Origin: Halosimplex amylolyticum
GTDB lineage: Archaea; Halobacteriota; Halobacteria; Halobacteriales; Haloarculaceae
Assembly (NCBI RefSeq): GCF_051414035.1
Contig: NZ_JBLKNW010000006.1
Span: forward strand, 62,001 to 126,000
DNA length: 64,000 bases
Reading direction: 5' to 3'
Position 1 is the stretch's first letter. Every line of letters starts with the position of its first letter. Positions 44,974-54,336 of this stretch are shown here, in pieces. Position numbers and translations under genes: made by a program. Below the pieces are notes generated by a model that was given only the letters and a program-made list of their open reading frames with translations, had not been told where the DNA came from and made no database searches.

Positions 44974-45245
44974 CAGCCCGCCCGAGTAGAGGCATCACTG
45001 TCCGTCACCCCTGTTTTCCGGGTACTATCCAACTGGATTTGTGCTATCCAGCTGTTTTTCCGCAACCTCGGTTGTACTCGATGGAGACCGCGAGCGCCAG
45101 CTGGGCGTCGCCGCCGCGACGGAATCCAACCCGGGGGGTTTGGTTCCGTCTTAGGGGTGTGGCTAAGGCCACTTCATTAAAACACAAACCTCGGCTAAAA
45201 TCCGCACAGAACTCTCGAATGACAACTCAATTAATAGATGTAGAT
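44974..45245. other. spacer with stem-loops, possible origin/termination region
   Basis: Between the Rep candidate and the AT-rich cargo. It contains GGAATCCAACCC facing GGGTTTGGTTCC across a short G loop (~45121-45146) and a perfect GTGGC-TAAG-GCCAC hairpin (~45159-45172). GC content drops sharply after 45170. No gene is seen. Confidence 0.4.
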
Positions 45246-46808
45246 CTATACTGGAATCTCTATATAGTCACTAATAATACCTTTTGCATTCGCTGCCAAG
45301 TCCAGAATTTCTCCTTCGGTAGAGCTTATATCACGCGCTTCAAGCCAGCTGTCAATAGATCTGTTCATAAGGTTTCCTGCTTCCACGACAGCGAAAGGGT
45401 TTCTAGCAGGGCCTCTGAATTCAGGGATTCTGTGATAATTGTGTAGCGGATTATAACACTTTGTGAGGTTTTGTTGTTCTAAAGCGTACCACACACCGTG
45501 AACGGTGGCACTGTGCAACGAGAATCTTAGATTATACACATCTTCACAATCTGCTTCTTGTGCCATTGTGCGAGTGTCAGTATTCCAACTACCCACATCT
45601 ACTGGGAGAAGAAATGTATATCTTTGCTCCTCAAGCGCTCGTTCCAATTTATCCATTTTCTCCTCTATTTGGCCGGCATCTCCTTGATAATTTGTTAGAA
45701 AATCTGATGCATGCTCTAAGAATAACTTCTGCTGCCCAAGCCCATACTCGATAAAATCTTGATAATCTTCTTTTTCACCTTGTTTATTGAACCATTCCAG
45801 CGTGATATATGTGTCAGACATACATCGCAATATCGTGCCACCAATATCCATTGACCAGGCGTTTGGTGTAGTCGCAAGTTTGGTTGAGAAATTAACTTGC
45901 CTCATCAATAGGGCATCTAAGACAGAATCTTTTCCGCTGAATTCTGGGTCTGGATCGGCTTTCCACCATGTATCCAGTAATATTCTTCGAAGGTTCTCAT
46001 CATACTCTATGCCAAGCGAAATCAAATTATCAGTGATTTCGTCAAGCGGATTCTGTTCAATTGTATCCTCTGACTCTTTTCCTTCGAATTGCTGAGGAAA
46101 GATACAGTCAGTAATTTCAAATCCTCTTTTCCAGAATCGCTTGGCCCAATCACTCTGACCATCTTCTCTAAAACCCCGAGTAGATTTCGTCGCGGCCCTA
46201 ACTGTCGCTGCCACTTTTTTAGACTGTTCTGTCTCTGGATAATGCATCAGGTCATTAATATCCTCAAGCGCTGTACCTGGTGGGATCTTTAGATTTCCTG
46301 TCGCCATTAACGAAAATAGATAGGTGGCTTGAGCAAGGGTCGCCTTTCGTGATCTCCGATTTGATAGTTCATCAACTAAAATCTGGAGATTTTCTAAATA
46401 CTCATCAGTGTGGTTCTCCTGATTATTGATTAGACCTGCTTGGGGGAACGAAGGGTATAGATCAACAAAGGGCCCCAATGCATTATCTAAGTCTGATGCT
46501 ATGTCATCATCTAGATTCTCTCTCAATTCCCGAAAATCAGAATCAGTGAGCCCATCAAAATCACATGAATAAACATAATCAGAACCATTGAATAATTCTT
46601 GAGCCTCTTGAGCGCAGGTTTTAGTTATTTCAACTGCCCTTCGAGGATCATTATTTTCGAATAATAAACCAATCCAAATAATTTCCGGTACTACTTCGTA
46701 CTGCCAATTTACTGGCTCTAACTGATCGCCCAGAGTATCTAAGAAGGGCGGGACAAATTTCGTTCTGTCTCGTTGGTGATCGCTAAGTACTCCGTTATTA
46801 TCTCCCAT
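45246..46808 (-). CDS. AT-rich 520-aa protein, DUF5677-like
   Basis: This protein has low-GC codons unlike the flanking provirus genes. The second half has CMSDTYITLEWFNKQGEKED, a GLGQQKLFLEHASDFL helix and a C-terminal ATVHGVWYALEQQNLTKCYN and NPLHNYHRIPEF region, which resembles DUF5677 as I recall it (all-helical, in mobile islands). The first half is helical and unrecognised. It is followed on the same strand by nothing and preceded by the membrane gene at 46889. A defence or stress role for imported cargo is speculation. Confidence 0.55.
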   Translation of the reverse strand: MGDNNGVLSDHQRDRTKFVPPFLDTLGDQLEPVNWQYEVVPEIIWIGLLFENNDPRRAVEITKTCAQEAQELFNGSDYVYSCDFDGLTDSDFRELRENLDDDIASDLDNALGPFVDLYPSFPQAGLINNQENHTDEYLENLQILVDELSNRRSRKATLAQATYLFSLMATGNLKIPPGTALEDINDLMHYPETEQSKKVAATVRAATKSTRGFREDGQSDWAKRFWKRGFEITDCIFPQQFEGKESEDTIEQNPLDEITDNLISLGIEYDENLRRILLDTWWKADPDPEFSGKDSVLDALLMRQVNFSTKLATTPNAWSMDIGGTILRCMSDTYITLEWFNKQGEKEDYQDFIEYGLGQQKLFLEHASDFLTNYQGDAGQIEEKMDKLERALEEQRYTFLLPVDVGSWNTDTRTMAQEADCEDVYNLRFSLHSATVHGVWYALEQQNLTKCYNPLHNYHRIPEFRGPARNPFAVVEAGNLMNRSIDSWLEARDISSTEGEILDLAANAKGIISDYIEIPV

Positions 46809-46888
46809 CGAGATGGAGGTGGGTTACAGAATAGATAAATCTTGACATGACATTCCTGATCAGAGGAGTAAAGGCCTTTACCTATTAT

Positions 46889-47608
46889 TCAGTCACATAA
46901 TTCAGAAGAATAAAAATCTATTATCATAGTATCAACCATCTTCGTCTGGAAAAACCAACTTCCGCGAAAGGATACGAATGAGATGACTAATAGAGTAATA
47001 GCGATCACAACGGATTCAACAGGGTCTAAAATAAATTCTACTCCCAAGACATAATTTAGATAAACCACATAAAAGTGAAGAAAGGCACCTAATCCCGAGA
47101 TCACGTATATACTTCGATGAAAAAGGGACAATATCGTGAAACGGTTTAACCGACCGACGTTGTTATTAAGTAGGTGAGATTGCGTCAAATTGTATAACTT
47201 GAAATCATCATGTCGCTGATCAATCTCTCCCACTTTCTCAGCATCTCCATCATCAAAATAAACTAAAGCGCCTTCTAAGAATCGCTTTCTTAGAGTTCTT
47301 TCATCGTCACTCCTTGCCTTATTCATTCTTCGACTAAACTCATGAATAGCTGGAAGATAGTCATCAGAGAGGATGCACCTACGAAGGAGTTCGTCACACT
47401 TTCGTGAAATACCTTCTTGCATCACTCGACCAAAAGCATATCCTAAAACTAATACGACAAATCCTCCGACGACACCCATTTCCATGATGAAATCTTTCAT
47501 CAGATAGAATTGGGGTGTTGGAAGAAGAGAAAGCCCAATCACCATCAAGAACACTCCCGGAATCACGTTTACAATCGAATCCCATATCGTGAATTCAGAG
47601 TATCTCAT
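46889..47608 (-). CDS. AT-rich four-TM protein with central cytoplasmic domain
   Basis: This 239-aa protein has TM helices at ~12-30 and 40-62, a 90-residue charged middle (LLRRCILSDDYLPAIHEFSR) and two more helices (~165-185, 195-215). It lies 80 bp upstream of the DUF5677-like gene on the same strand with equally low GC, so the two probably form an effector/membrane pair gained together. I do not recognise the family. Confidence 0.6.
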   Translation of the reverse strand: MRYSEFTIWDSIVNVIPGVFLMVIGLSLLPTPQFYLMKDFIMEMGVVGGFVVLVLGYAFGRVMQEGISRKCDELLRRCILSDDYLPAIHEFSRRMNKARSDDERTLRKRFLEGALVYFDDGDAEKVGEIDQRHDDFKLYNLTQSHLLNNNVGRLNRFTILSLFHRSIYVISGLGAFLHFYVVYLNYVLGVEFILDPVESVVIAITLLVISFVSFRGSWFFQTKMVDTMIIDFYSSELCD

Positions 47609-47878
47609 AGATTGAAGAGATGGGTCATCCCATTTAAAGTGATTACTTCGAGCTGTTCATTTCAATACCCGCACGTGATTTCTAACTCGAAGAATTGTCC
47701 GCTGCAATATGAGCACATCTGACCGAATTCTATATTTATTTCAGATCTTCTGTAGAAGCAAACATGTCGGAGGAATAGCCATATCTTGCTATAAACCAAC
47801 CTCAGAACGAAACCTGCTTTCAGTAGGCTAACAACCGTATTCACAATCATCGGGTTGCAATTACAAAGAGGTACACAA

Positions 47879-48256
47879 TTAGAAGATCTCGCTTATCTCG
47901 ATTTTCGCCTGTCTGCTATCTCGATGATCTCCGCCGCCATGCCAATGTAGCCGTGGTAGTCGCGATGAGTGACGCATCTCCCATTTTAATACTTGCACAC
48001 CCCGTCCGCGGATCCGGTACGGTGCGAAGACATACCATCCATTCTCCTTTCGTAGCTGTCCGTGAAATTCTTCGTATATCTTGAAGTTCCCCGGCTGTCC
48101 GTCCGCGTGTCGGTGCATTGCAGCCTTGATTTCGACAGGTGCCCCATCTGGCCGAAGTGCATCGTGCCAGCTACATCGTCTGAGCTCGAGGCAGTACCGC
48201 TCGGTGGCCTGGCGCTCAACGAGCGTTCCGTAGTGGTTGGCGCGGTGACTCGGCAT
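47879..48256 (-). CDS. PD-(D/E)XK-like nuclease
   Basis: This 125-aa protein has a GTLVERQATERYCLELRRCS helix, then a DGAPVEIKAAMHRH segment giving the D...ExK signature, and YVFAPYRIRGRGVQVLKW strands, which is the core of small restriction-endonuclease-fold proteins. It could resolve viral DNA or act as a homing or restriction-type nuclease. Codons are GC-rich, like the virion genes, so it is likely part of the provirus core. The ATG is 33 bp below a strong TATA box. Confidence 0.6.
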   Translation of the reverse strand: MPSHRANHYGTLVERQATERYCLELRRCSWHDALRPDGAPVEIKAAMHRHADGQPGNFKIYEEFHGQLRKENGWYVFAPYRIRGRGVQVLKWEMRHSSRLPRLHWHGGGDHRDSRQAKIEISEIF

Positions 48257-48288
48257 CTTTCACGCGCTCCTCGCGCTCGTCGCGCGTC

Positions 48289-48298
48289 TTATATATAA
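48289..48298 (-). promoter_or_regulatory. TATA box of the nuclease-like gene
   Basis: TTATATATAA sits 33-42 bp before the ATG at 48256, with GC-rich sequence on both sides. Placement implies a leaderless or short-leader mRNA. Confidence 0.6.
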
Positions 48299-48423
48299 AC
48301 CGGGCCGCCCCCTGGCTGCGCCCGGCCCATCGGTCGCTCTCGCTCCCGCAGGGACGAGAGCGCGCTGTGGGCCAGTACATACGGGGGGTGTGTATCCGTA
48401 TCCACCTATCCATCCCCGCGCAG

Positions 48424-49584
48424 TCATGCGATTACCTCTTCGACGCTGGTAATCGTATCTCGGTGTAGGTTCTCCTCGGTGTGTTCCTTCCAGCGAGATT
48501 GTACCCATCCGTGGCTATACGGAACGTATTGCGCGGTTTCACGGTTGCTCATCCCCTCTTCTTTGCACCTGACGACTGTCCAGATAGCTGTCCGCCGAAC
48601 AGCCTCATCAGGCTCTAACTCGTCGGAGTCATCGATACGCGACCACGACCAATCAGAGGCTTCGTCGGTGTTGTATCGCCAGTCCGTCGGTGGGACGCCC
48701 TCGATCTCGAATTGGATATCCGCGAGCTGCGCACTCTTGATGCTATCTGCGACGATTGCACGCTTCGGCGATTCCTTCTTGATGATGGTGCCGACGCGCC
48801 AGAGGAGCGGGTGGATAGACTTCGGACCGTGGGCGATGTAGATGAGCGCGCCGCCGTACTTCCGAATCTTGTACACCAGCGGGGCCATTTTCTGTGCCGT
48901 CTCGTAGCCCTGCTTCCCGCGGCCACTGGCGGCGCTGCTGAACTCGTCGCCCAGGAAGGTCTTCGGACGCTGCTCGTTGTGCAGGGGGTCACCGTCCTGT
49001 TCGACCCACTCGGTGAGCGTCCCGTAGTTCGGGATATAGCCGTCCTGAGCGGCGCCGTCGCTGTCTATCCACGGGTCCTTCTCGTGGAGGCTCTGGATGT
49101 TCGTGCCGACGATGTGGTCGCCATCGACGAGCTGGTCGCGACGTTGTGCGAGCAGGCATGCGAAGTCAGTTTTCCCCGCGCCCATCTCCCCGAGGATGAC
49201 GATGACCGGCGCAGGGCCGCCCACGAGATCGTCGATTTTCCCGATGGCTTTCATCCCGGAGATATCGGCCTGCTGGCCTTGGTCGCCGGTCTGGAGTTTG
49301 AGCGTCTGCATGTCCCCCTCTTTGATTGCTTTCCGGCCGGCGTCGGTTGCCTCGACGCCGGTGATATCGCGCCATTCAGTGAGGTCTTTCGCCTGCCCGG
49401 GCATCTTCCCCGGCCGGTCGGCTTCCTGGGGGTCGTAGTGCATCCGCATCACCGACAGGTACCGCGATAGCCGCGGGTCCTGCACGGTTCCGGTGTGGGG
49501 GTCGGCCACCGGGTCTCTGTGCCCATGCCCATGCAGGTGCTCGCCGTACTGTGCTGGCGTGTAGACGTCGTTGTCGTCAGTCAT
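48424..49584 (-). CDS. P-loop NTPase, pleolipovirus VP8-like
   Basis: This 386-aa protein has Walker A GEMGAGKT at ~132-139, a hydrophobic Walker B-like strand ending KTFLGDEFSS, a later ALIYIAHGPKSIHP sensor-like segment, and a C-terminal HTH (EEGMSNRETAQYVPYSHGWV). It is last in the virion block, as the VP8 NTPase is in pleolipoviruses, where it may act in genome packaging or assembly. It overlaps the gene before it by 8 bp. Confidence 0.78.
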   Translation of the reverse strand: MTDDNDVYTPAQYGEHLHGHGHRDPVADPHTGTVQDPRLSRYLSVMRMHYDPQEADRPGKMPGQAKDLTEWRDITGVEATDAGRKAIKEGDMQTLKLQTGDQGQQADISGMKAIGKIDDLVGGPAPVIVILGEMGAGKTDFACLLAQRRDQLVDGDHIVGTNIQSLHEKDPWIDSDGAAQDGYIPNYGTLTEWVEQDGDPLHNEQRPKTFLGDEFSSAASGRGKQGYETAQKMAPLVYKIRKYGGALIYIAHGPKSIHPLLWRVGTIIKKESPKRAIVADSIKSAQLADIQFEIEGVPPTDWRYNTDEASDWSWSRIDDSDELEPDEAVRRTAIWTVVRCKEEGMSNRETAQYVPYSHGWVQSRWKEHTEENLHRDTITSVEEVIA

Positions 49585-50377
49585 CGCTCACCACATCCTC
49601 GCGCTTCCTGGCGTCGTCCACTCGGTCCTGAAGGTTCCGCTCGCCGCCGGTGTAGTCGCCGATGCTCGGCATCTCGTCAGCGTCGAGACTCGGGATATCC
49701 TCGTCGTCCCCGGCCATGTCCTCGAACACCTCTTGGCCGGCGGTCCGGTCGAGAGTAACGCCGCGCTCGCGGGCTTCGGCGAAGTCGTTCACCGTCTCTT
49801 TTTCGTACTGGACGACCCCGCGGGACCACTTCGCGCGGGTGTCTGCGAGCTTTTCAATCTGGTCGAGCATCCACCCGTGCATGTCCACCATCATTGATTT
49901 CGATGTGTAGAGTTGCGTATCCTCTAATCCCGACAGCCAGACACCTTTCACCCGGAGTTCGTCGATATCATCGAGATACTCGTACTCCCGGACGGCCCAG
50001 GCGCTCCCGCCATTGATGGGGTACGGGTCGGGGCCGTCGACGGTCTTGTTCCGCCACGTCTGCGGCGGGACGTAGTGCTTCTCGGCGTCTTTCTCGCTGT
50101 CGTCGCCGGCGTTGACGTGATGGACTTCGACCCAGTTGCGCCGGCGGAGCCACCGAGCGATAGCGACGCCGCCGAGATAGCACGGGATGCCGAGCACGAG
50201 CCACGCGACGATCGTCGCGCCGACCCACACCGGCGGCTGCGGAATCGACGGCTCGTAGTAGATGAACAGCGCGATGCCGCCCAGGACCATGCCGGTGACG
50301 AGGTACTTGAACTGTGCGAGCAGGTAGACCACGTGGTCCCATCGAGAGTTGAACGTCGGCGCGGGTCCGTCGGCCAT
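49577..50377 (-). CDS. two-TM membrane protein of the virion block (ORF7-like)
   Basis: This 266-aa protein has two TM helices close to the N-terminus (YLVTGMVLGGIALFIYY, VGATIVAWLVLGIPCYL), then a ~190-residue soluble domain (KGVWLSGLEDTQLYTSKSMM to KWSRGVVQYEKETVNDF). The ATG is fused to the previous stop (TGATG). Conserved in position in pleolipoviruses between spike and NTPase; role unknown, probably assembly. Confidence 0.7.
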   Translation of the reverse strand: MADGPAPTFNSRWDHVVYLLAQFKYLVTGMVLGGIALFIYYEPSIPQPPVWVGATIVAWLVLGIPCYLGGVAIARWLRRRNWVEVHHVNAGDDSEKDAEKHYVPPQTWRNKTVDGPDPYPINGGSAWAVREYEYLDDIDELRVKGVWLSGLEDTQLYTSKSMMVDMHGWMLDQIEKLADTRAKWSRGVVQYEKETVNDFAEARERGVTLDRTAGQEVFEDMAGDDEDIPSLDADEMPSIGDYTGGERNLQDRVDDARKREDVVSDD

Positions 50378-51225
50378 CAGGCCACCTCCGGACGGCCGCG
50401 CTCGCCGCGCAGTTCGTTCCACCCGGCGATGACCATCCACGTGAAGGCGACGACCACGCCGATGATGAGCGCCTGGAGCGGTTCGAGTTCGCGGATAACG
50501 TCGAGGCCGCCGCCGCCCTCCTTGACGATGACGCCGTATAGTGGTGTGTTCTCCGTGGCGATGACGACGGCCGCGCGGCCGTTGACCTCAGTCACCGGTA
50601 TCTGCACGGTAGAGGTCTCGCCGGCGCCGAACGATTCGACGCGAGTGTCACCCTTGCCGCCGCCAGTCGAGAGGAATCCGCCGTCAGAGAACACGATGTT
50701 CTGCACGGTCTCCGAGCGGATGGTCACGCGAGCGACACCCTTTTTCGGGAGGTACTCGCTGGCGACGATCTCCGTCGCCGAGTCGATCCGCGTCGCGTTC
50801 CCATCCGAGTCGGGCGCCGGTGGTTCGGTCGGGACGGGCGTCTGCGTCGCGGTCGCGTTGTCGCCGAGCGAGATGTTCGGCACGGTGATGTTGCGGTCGG
50901 CGGTCGCGTTGGTGAGCCAATCGCGCGCCCGGTCGGCCTGCTCGCCGCCGCGGTCGGCGCCCTCGGACTGGAGCCAGTCGGCGACGGTTTGCACGTCGTC
51001 GAGCGTCGCGTTCCGGGGGTCGGTCTCCAGCGCGTCGCCTAGATCCTCGCCGGGGGTCGCCGTCGGCGTGGTCGTCGCGGTCGCGGTGGCGTTCGGCGTC
51101 GCGGTCGCGGTGGCGTTCGGCGTCGCGGTACTGTTCGCCGTGGGCTGTGGGCTGGCGACGACGCCGCCGGTCGCGACGGTCGCGAGCGCCAGCACTGACA
51201 GCACTGTGAGCACGAAAAAGCGCAT
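50377..51225 (-). CDS. secreted, membrane-anchored protein of the virion block (ORF6-like)
   Basis: This 282-aa protein has a Sec signal (res 1-24), then a Thr/Ala/Asn-rich low-complexity stretch with repeated NATATATPNATAT-like units (likely N-glycosylated). An extracellular beta domain (EYLPKKGVARVTIRSETVQN) and a C-terminal TM helix (LQALIIGVVVAFTWMVIAGW) follow. It probably sits in the viral or host membrane beside the spike. Confidence 0.72.
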   Translation of the reverse strand: MRFFVLTVLSVLALATVATGGVVASPQPTANSTATPNATATATPNATATATTTPTATPGEDLGDALETDPRNATLDDVQTVADWLQSEGADRGGEQADRARDWLTNATADRNITVPNISLGDNATATQTPVPTEPPAPDSDGNATRIDSATEIVASEYLPKKGVARVTIRSETVQNIVFSDGGFLSTGGGKGDTRVESFGAGETSTVQIPVTEVNGRAAVVIATENTPLYGVIVKEGGGGLDVIRELEPLQALIIGVVVAFTWMVIAGWNELRGERGRPEVA

Positions 51226-51231
51226 GGGTGG

Positions 51232-53091
51232 TTACCTCCGGCCGCCGCCGTTCCCGACGAGGATGAGCGCCGCGGCCCCTGCGACCACGACGAGCGCGGC
51301 CGTCCCGCTGCCGCCGCCGAGCAGGCCACCGCCGCCGCCAGCCCCGCCGTTCAGGTTGTCCTCTCGGGCCTCGATTTCTTCCCGGAGGAGAGATAGCTCT
51401 TGGTAGAGCGCCTTCATATCGTCGGCAGACGTGGTTTCATACGTCTTCTCGACGATAGTGAAGTTCGTCCGGGATTTGCCATCCACCGTCTGAATCTCGG
51501 AGAGCGTGAAGTTCTGTGTCAACTCCCGCGTCTGCGAGTCGGTGGTGATCCACTGAGTCCCGTTGATGTTCGCCGGGTTGTAGGTCTGATTAACGGCGAA
51601 CTCCCCGGTCGGTGGGTTCTCCGCCGACTGAACGATGCCCTGGAGTTGCGTACCGTCCCCCAGGGTGATGTTCATGTAGCCGGTCTGGTCGAGGTCGGTC
51701 GGCTGGTTGGTCCCGAGCATCGACAGCGTTGAAGCTGCCCATCCCTGATACTCGTCTCCAGGGGAGAACTCGTTTTGCAGGGTGAACGGGTCTATCAGGT
51801 CGGAATTGTTGATTTCGCCCGCCTGATACTGGTCGTAAGTCTGGTTGACGACCGTATCCATCTGGGCGATCGCACTGGTGGTCTGGGAGTCGATTTCAGT
51901 TAGTTGAGCCGCGTAGCGGTCAAAGTTTGCATACGGAAGCATTTCGTGGTTATCCGTCGGAGGCAGGAACTCGACTCCGTGGAGATCAAGATCGTCGCCA
52001 GTGTCGGACGTGCCGTCGCCGAAGCTGACGGTTCCGGTGCTGACGCCCACAGAAGCGGTGTGGGTCTGCGACCACGTATTGTCCGGGTTGTAGACGTAGT
52101 ACTCTACTTCAATGGTTGCTACAGTGGCGCTAGAGCCGTTTTGAAGCTGGTACGACGTTGAACCGAACCCAGTGATGTTGACGTTGTTGACGTTCGAGTT
52201 GGTGTAGGTCGTGTTGAACCCGAAGACGTCCTCTTGAGAGACGCCAGTCGTGGAGTTCGCCAACTCGTGTAGATACTGAAGCTGGTAGACTTTAGCATTC
52301 CACTCAGCGATGTGATTAGTTTCAATCGCCGAGTAGTATTCCGAGATGTTCGCATTGGCTTCGGCTTTTGCAGTAGACTCGGAGCCGAGAGCGTTCAGCG
52401 AGCGGATGTAGGCCGCTTTCCCTTTGATGAGCGAGACCGTCTCCGTGTCCTGAAGACGGTTCTCCAGCATCGTCAGGTGATTCTCGCCAGCATCGGCCTG
52501 TGCCGCACCGGACTGGTAGATCTCCAACTTCGTTTCGTTCGCGTCGATGCCGGTCGTGTTGACCGTCTGCGAGTCGGGGGTAGCGCCACAGTCAACGATG
52601 TTGACCGCGGGGTTGACCGCCTCGCTCATGCTCTCCATCGTGTCACACGTAAGGTCTCGGTCTCCGCCGGTCGAACCCAGCCGGTTCTTGTTGTCCCAGT
52701 TGACCTTGCTCCACTGGCTCCCCGGCCCGATGTTCGGGTCCGCGGGAGCGCCTTCGATCCGCATGGTGATGGTCTCGTAAGCACCCGCGTTTTCGAAGAC
52801 AACAGTCTTCACAGAGCCGTCCTGGACGGATGCGGTGGTCATCTCCTCGCGATAGAGCGTGACCGGGGTTCCACCGGGTCCATCCTCCGCGACGACTTCC
52901 ACGGTGAACGTCGCGGCCCCCCAGTCGGTCGTATCGAAGCCGATGAATCGCACGTCAGCAGTATCCATCGTCCGTTCGTAGGTGTCGGACTGCGCGCCGA
53001 CGAGTCCCGTCGCGAACGGCGCCGCGACCGACGAGACGAGCAGCAGCGCGACGAGCGCGACCGGCCCGATGCGCGAGCGGTCGCCCCTCAT
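51232..53091 (-). CDS. spike protein, pleolipovirus VP4-like
   Basis: This 619-aa protein has a signal peptide (RIGPVALVALLLVSSVAAPF), a ~520-residue ectodomain rich in Asn/Thr/Gly with many N-X-T sites, then a coiled coil (ALYQELSLLREEIEAREDNL), a Gly-rich hinge and a C-terminal TM anchor (TAALVVVAGAAALILVG) with a GGGRR end. This is the pleolipovirus fusion-spike layout: N-terminal V-shaped part, C-terminal coil and anchor. ATG 53091 overlaps the stop of the 39-aa gene (TGATG). It would mediate attachment and membrane fusion. Confidence 0.8.
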   Translation of the reverse strand: MRGDRSRIGPVALVALLLVSSVAAPFATGLVGAQSDTYERTMDTADVRFIGFDTTDWGAATFTVEVVAEDGPGGTPVTLYREEMTTASVQDGSVKTVVFENAGAYETITMRIEGAPADPNIGPGSQWSKVNWDNKNRLGSTGGDRDLTCDTMESMSEAVNPAVNIVDCGATPDSQTVNTTGIDANETKLEIYQSGAAQADAGENHLTMLENRLQDTETVSLIKGKAAYIRSLNALGSESTAKAEANANISEYYSAIETNHIAEWNAKVYQLQYLHELANSTTGVSQEDVFGFNTTYTNSNVNNVNITGFGSTSYQLQNGSSATVATIEVEYYVYNPDNTWSQTHTASVGVSTGTVSFGDGTSDTGDDLDLHGVEFLPPTDNHEMLPYANFDRYAAQLTEIDSQTTSAIAQMDTVVNQTYDQYQAGEINNSDLIDPFTLQNEFSPGDEYQGWAASTLSMLGTNQPTDLDQTGYMNITLGDGTQLQGIVQSAENPPTGEFAVNQTYNPANINGTQWITTDSQTRELTQNFTLSEIQTVDGKSRTNFTIVEKTYETTSADDMKALYQELSLLREEIEAREDNLNGGAGGGGGLLGGGSGTAALVVVAGAAALILVGNGGGRR

Positions 53092-53207
53092 AGCGCCGTC
53101 ACCCAGACGAACGCGACGGTTGCGGCGACGGTCGCCAGCGCCGACGCCGCCAGAAGTCGGTTCACCACTCGGTTCTCTCGCTTCTCTGCGGGCGATGGGT
53201 AACTCAC
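53088..53207 (-). CDS. 39-aa single-TM protein
   Basis: It reads from GTG 53207: MSYPSPAEKRENRVVNRLLA, then a hydrophobic helix ATVAATVAFVWV. Its start overlaps the preceding gene's stop (GTGA) and its stop overlaps the spike ATG (TGATG). Both couplings and its place in the virion block support it. Confidence 0.55.
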   Translation of the reverse strand: MSYPSPAEKRENRVVNRLLAASALATVAATVAFVWVTAL

Positions 53208-53440
53208 GCTTCCATCTCCTCCCGCATCCCGAGCGGGTCGTCTTCCTGGTCGTCGTCCTGCTCGACGCCGGCGCCGGCGTCGCGGTTGCGGACGTGATGG
53301 AGCGCGACGACGGCGCCCGCCGCGATGGTCGGCACGACCACGGGGAACGGGTCGCCGACGATGGCCGAGGCGATGGTGCTCCCGGAGACGCCGATGGTCC
53401 CGGTGAGCCCATAGCCCATGAGTCGATCCATCGTGGTCAC
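53204..53440 (-). CDS. 78-aa membrane protein of the virion block
   Basis: Two hydrophobic segments (MGYGLTGTIGVSGSTIASAI, VVVPTIAAGAVVALHHV) and an acidic cytoplasmic-type tail with DDDQEDD. GTG 53440 overlaps the previous stop (GTGA); ATG 53431 is an alternative. Small acid-tailed membrane proteins are typical pleolipovirus virion parts. Confidence 0.65.
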   Translation of the reverse strand: MTTMDRLMGYGLTGTIGVSGSTIASAIVGDPFPVVVPTIAAGAVVALHHVRNRDAGAGVEQDDDQEDDPLGMREEMEA

Positions 53441-53865
53441 CCCAGGTAGCTGATGACGTAGTAGCCGCCGGCCTGGACGGCGAGCGAGATGATGCCGACG
53501 ATCGGCTCGGCCTGGATGGCGCCGCGGGCGCCGAGGATGTCCAGCCCGGTCGCCAGCACGAGCACGAGCGTCCCGAGCGCGACGTAGCTCTCGACGGTCG
53601 CCTCGCCTTTCACGAGGTTGGCGAGGTCGGTGTCGACGTTGTAGTTCGCCCCGCGGTCGTTCACCCGGTTGGTGACGTAGGCCGCGCCGAGCGACAGCAT
53701 CGAGAGCACGAACGCGATGGTGATCTCGGTGCCCTCGACGGTCCAGATGCTCCCCGAGAGCGCGTGGCCGAGAATGGTGATGGTCGCGATACCGGCCGTC
53801 ACGGCGGCCGACAGCGCGAAAACGGTGCCTGCGAGCGCGTCTTCCATGTCGATTTGTCCGAACAT
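53437..53865 (-). CDS. four-TM protein, pleolipovirus VP3-like
   Basis: This 142-aa protein has helices at ~12-35, 48-68, 88-108 and 120-140. First gene of the virion block. Size and four-helix layout match the internal membrane protein VP3, which lines the envelope of pleolipoviruses. ATG 53865 is used, just after the GTG at 53874. Confidence 0.72.
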   Translation of the reverse strand: MFGQIDMEDALAGTVFALSAAVTAGIATITILGHALSGSIWTVEGTEITIAFVLSMLSLGAAYVTNRVNDRGANYNVDTDLANLVKGEATVESYVALGTLVLVLATGLDILGARGAIQAEPIVGIISLAVQAGGYYVISYLG

Positions 53866-54336
53866 TGGCGTCACGTCCGTCAGGGAGACGGACGCCCGAC
53901 AGGCTCGCGCACTTCGGTAAAAGACAGGTAGCGACTATCCCACGGTTTTACAGCAATCGACACCTGATAGCTTGATTCCGCTAGCGTGACCGGTGCTCTG
54001 GGTCGTATAAGAATAGCTCCCCATCCCGGCCGAAACCATGAGTTCCAGCGGCAATCGGCCCACCGGCTGCCGACGGGCCTTGTATCAGGGGTGGCATCTC
54101 TGGCGATCAAAGTTCAACCCGTCACCGAAACATCCGTCGTGGTGCCGCTTTCGGTTCGATTGGGCTTGCACCCCCGTGCCTGCCCATTTCCCGAAGTATA
54201 AACAGTTAGCGGACGATTCTATTAAAAATTGAAAGCGTTATCTCGCGTCGAAACTACCTGATAGGTCAGCCTGAATGCTTGTTTCCACGAAACGACAGTC
54301 TGCCTTTATGGTGCGTACCGGATACTTGCGACTCGC
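53866..54336. other. divergent intergenic region of the virion block
   Basis: About 470 bp between the VP3-like gene (minus) and the pilin-like gene (plus). A minus-strand CTTTTAC tract (~53915-53925) could be the virion-operon promoter; a GTCGTATAAGAAT TATA-like site lies on the plus strand (~54001-54014). The short open frames here show no credible protein. Otherwise nothing is seen. Confidence 0.45.

Noticed and set aside
53880..54110. 76-residue minus-strand frame upstream of the virion block.
   Set aside because: Composition is not that of a haloarchaeal protein, and it overlaps likely promoters.
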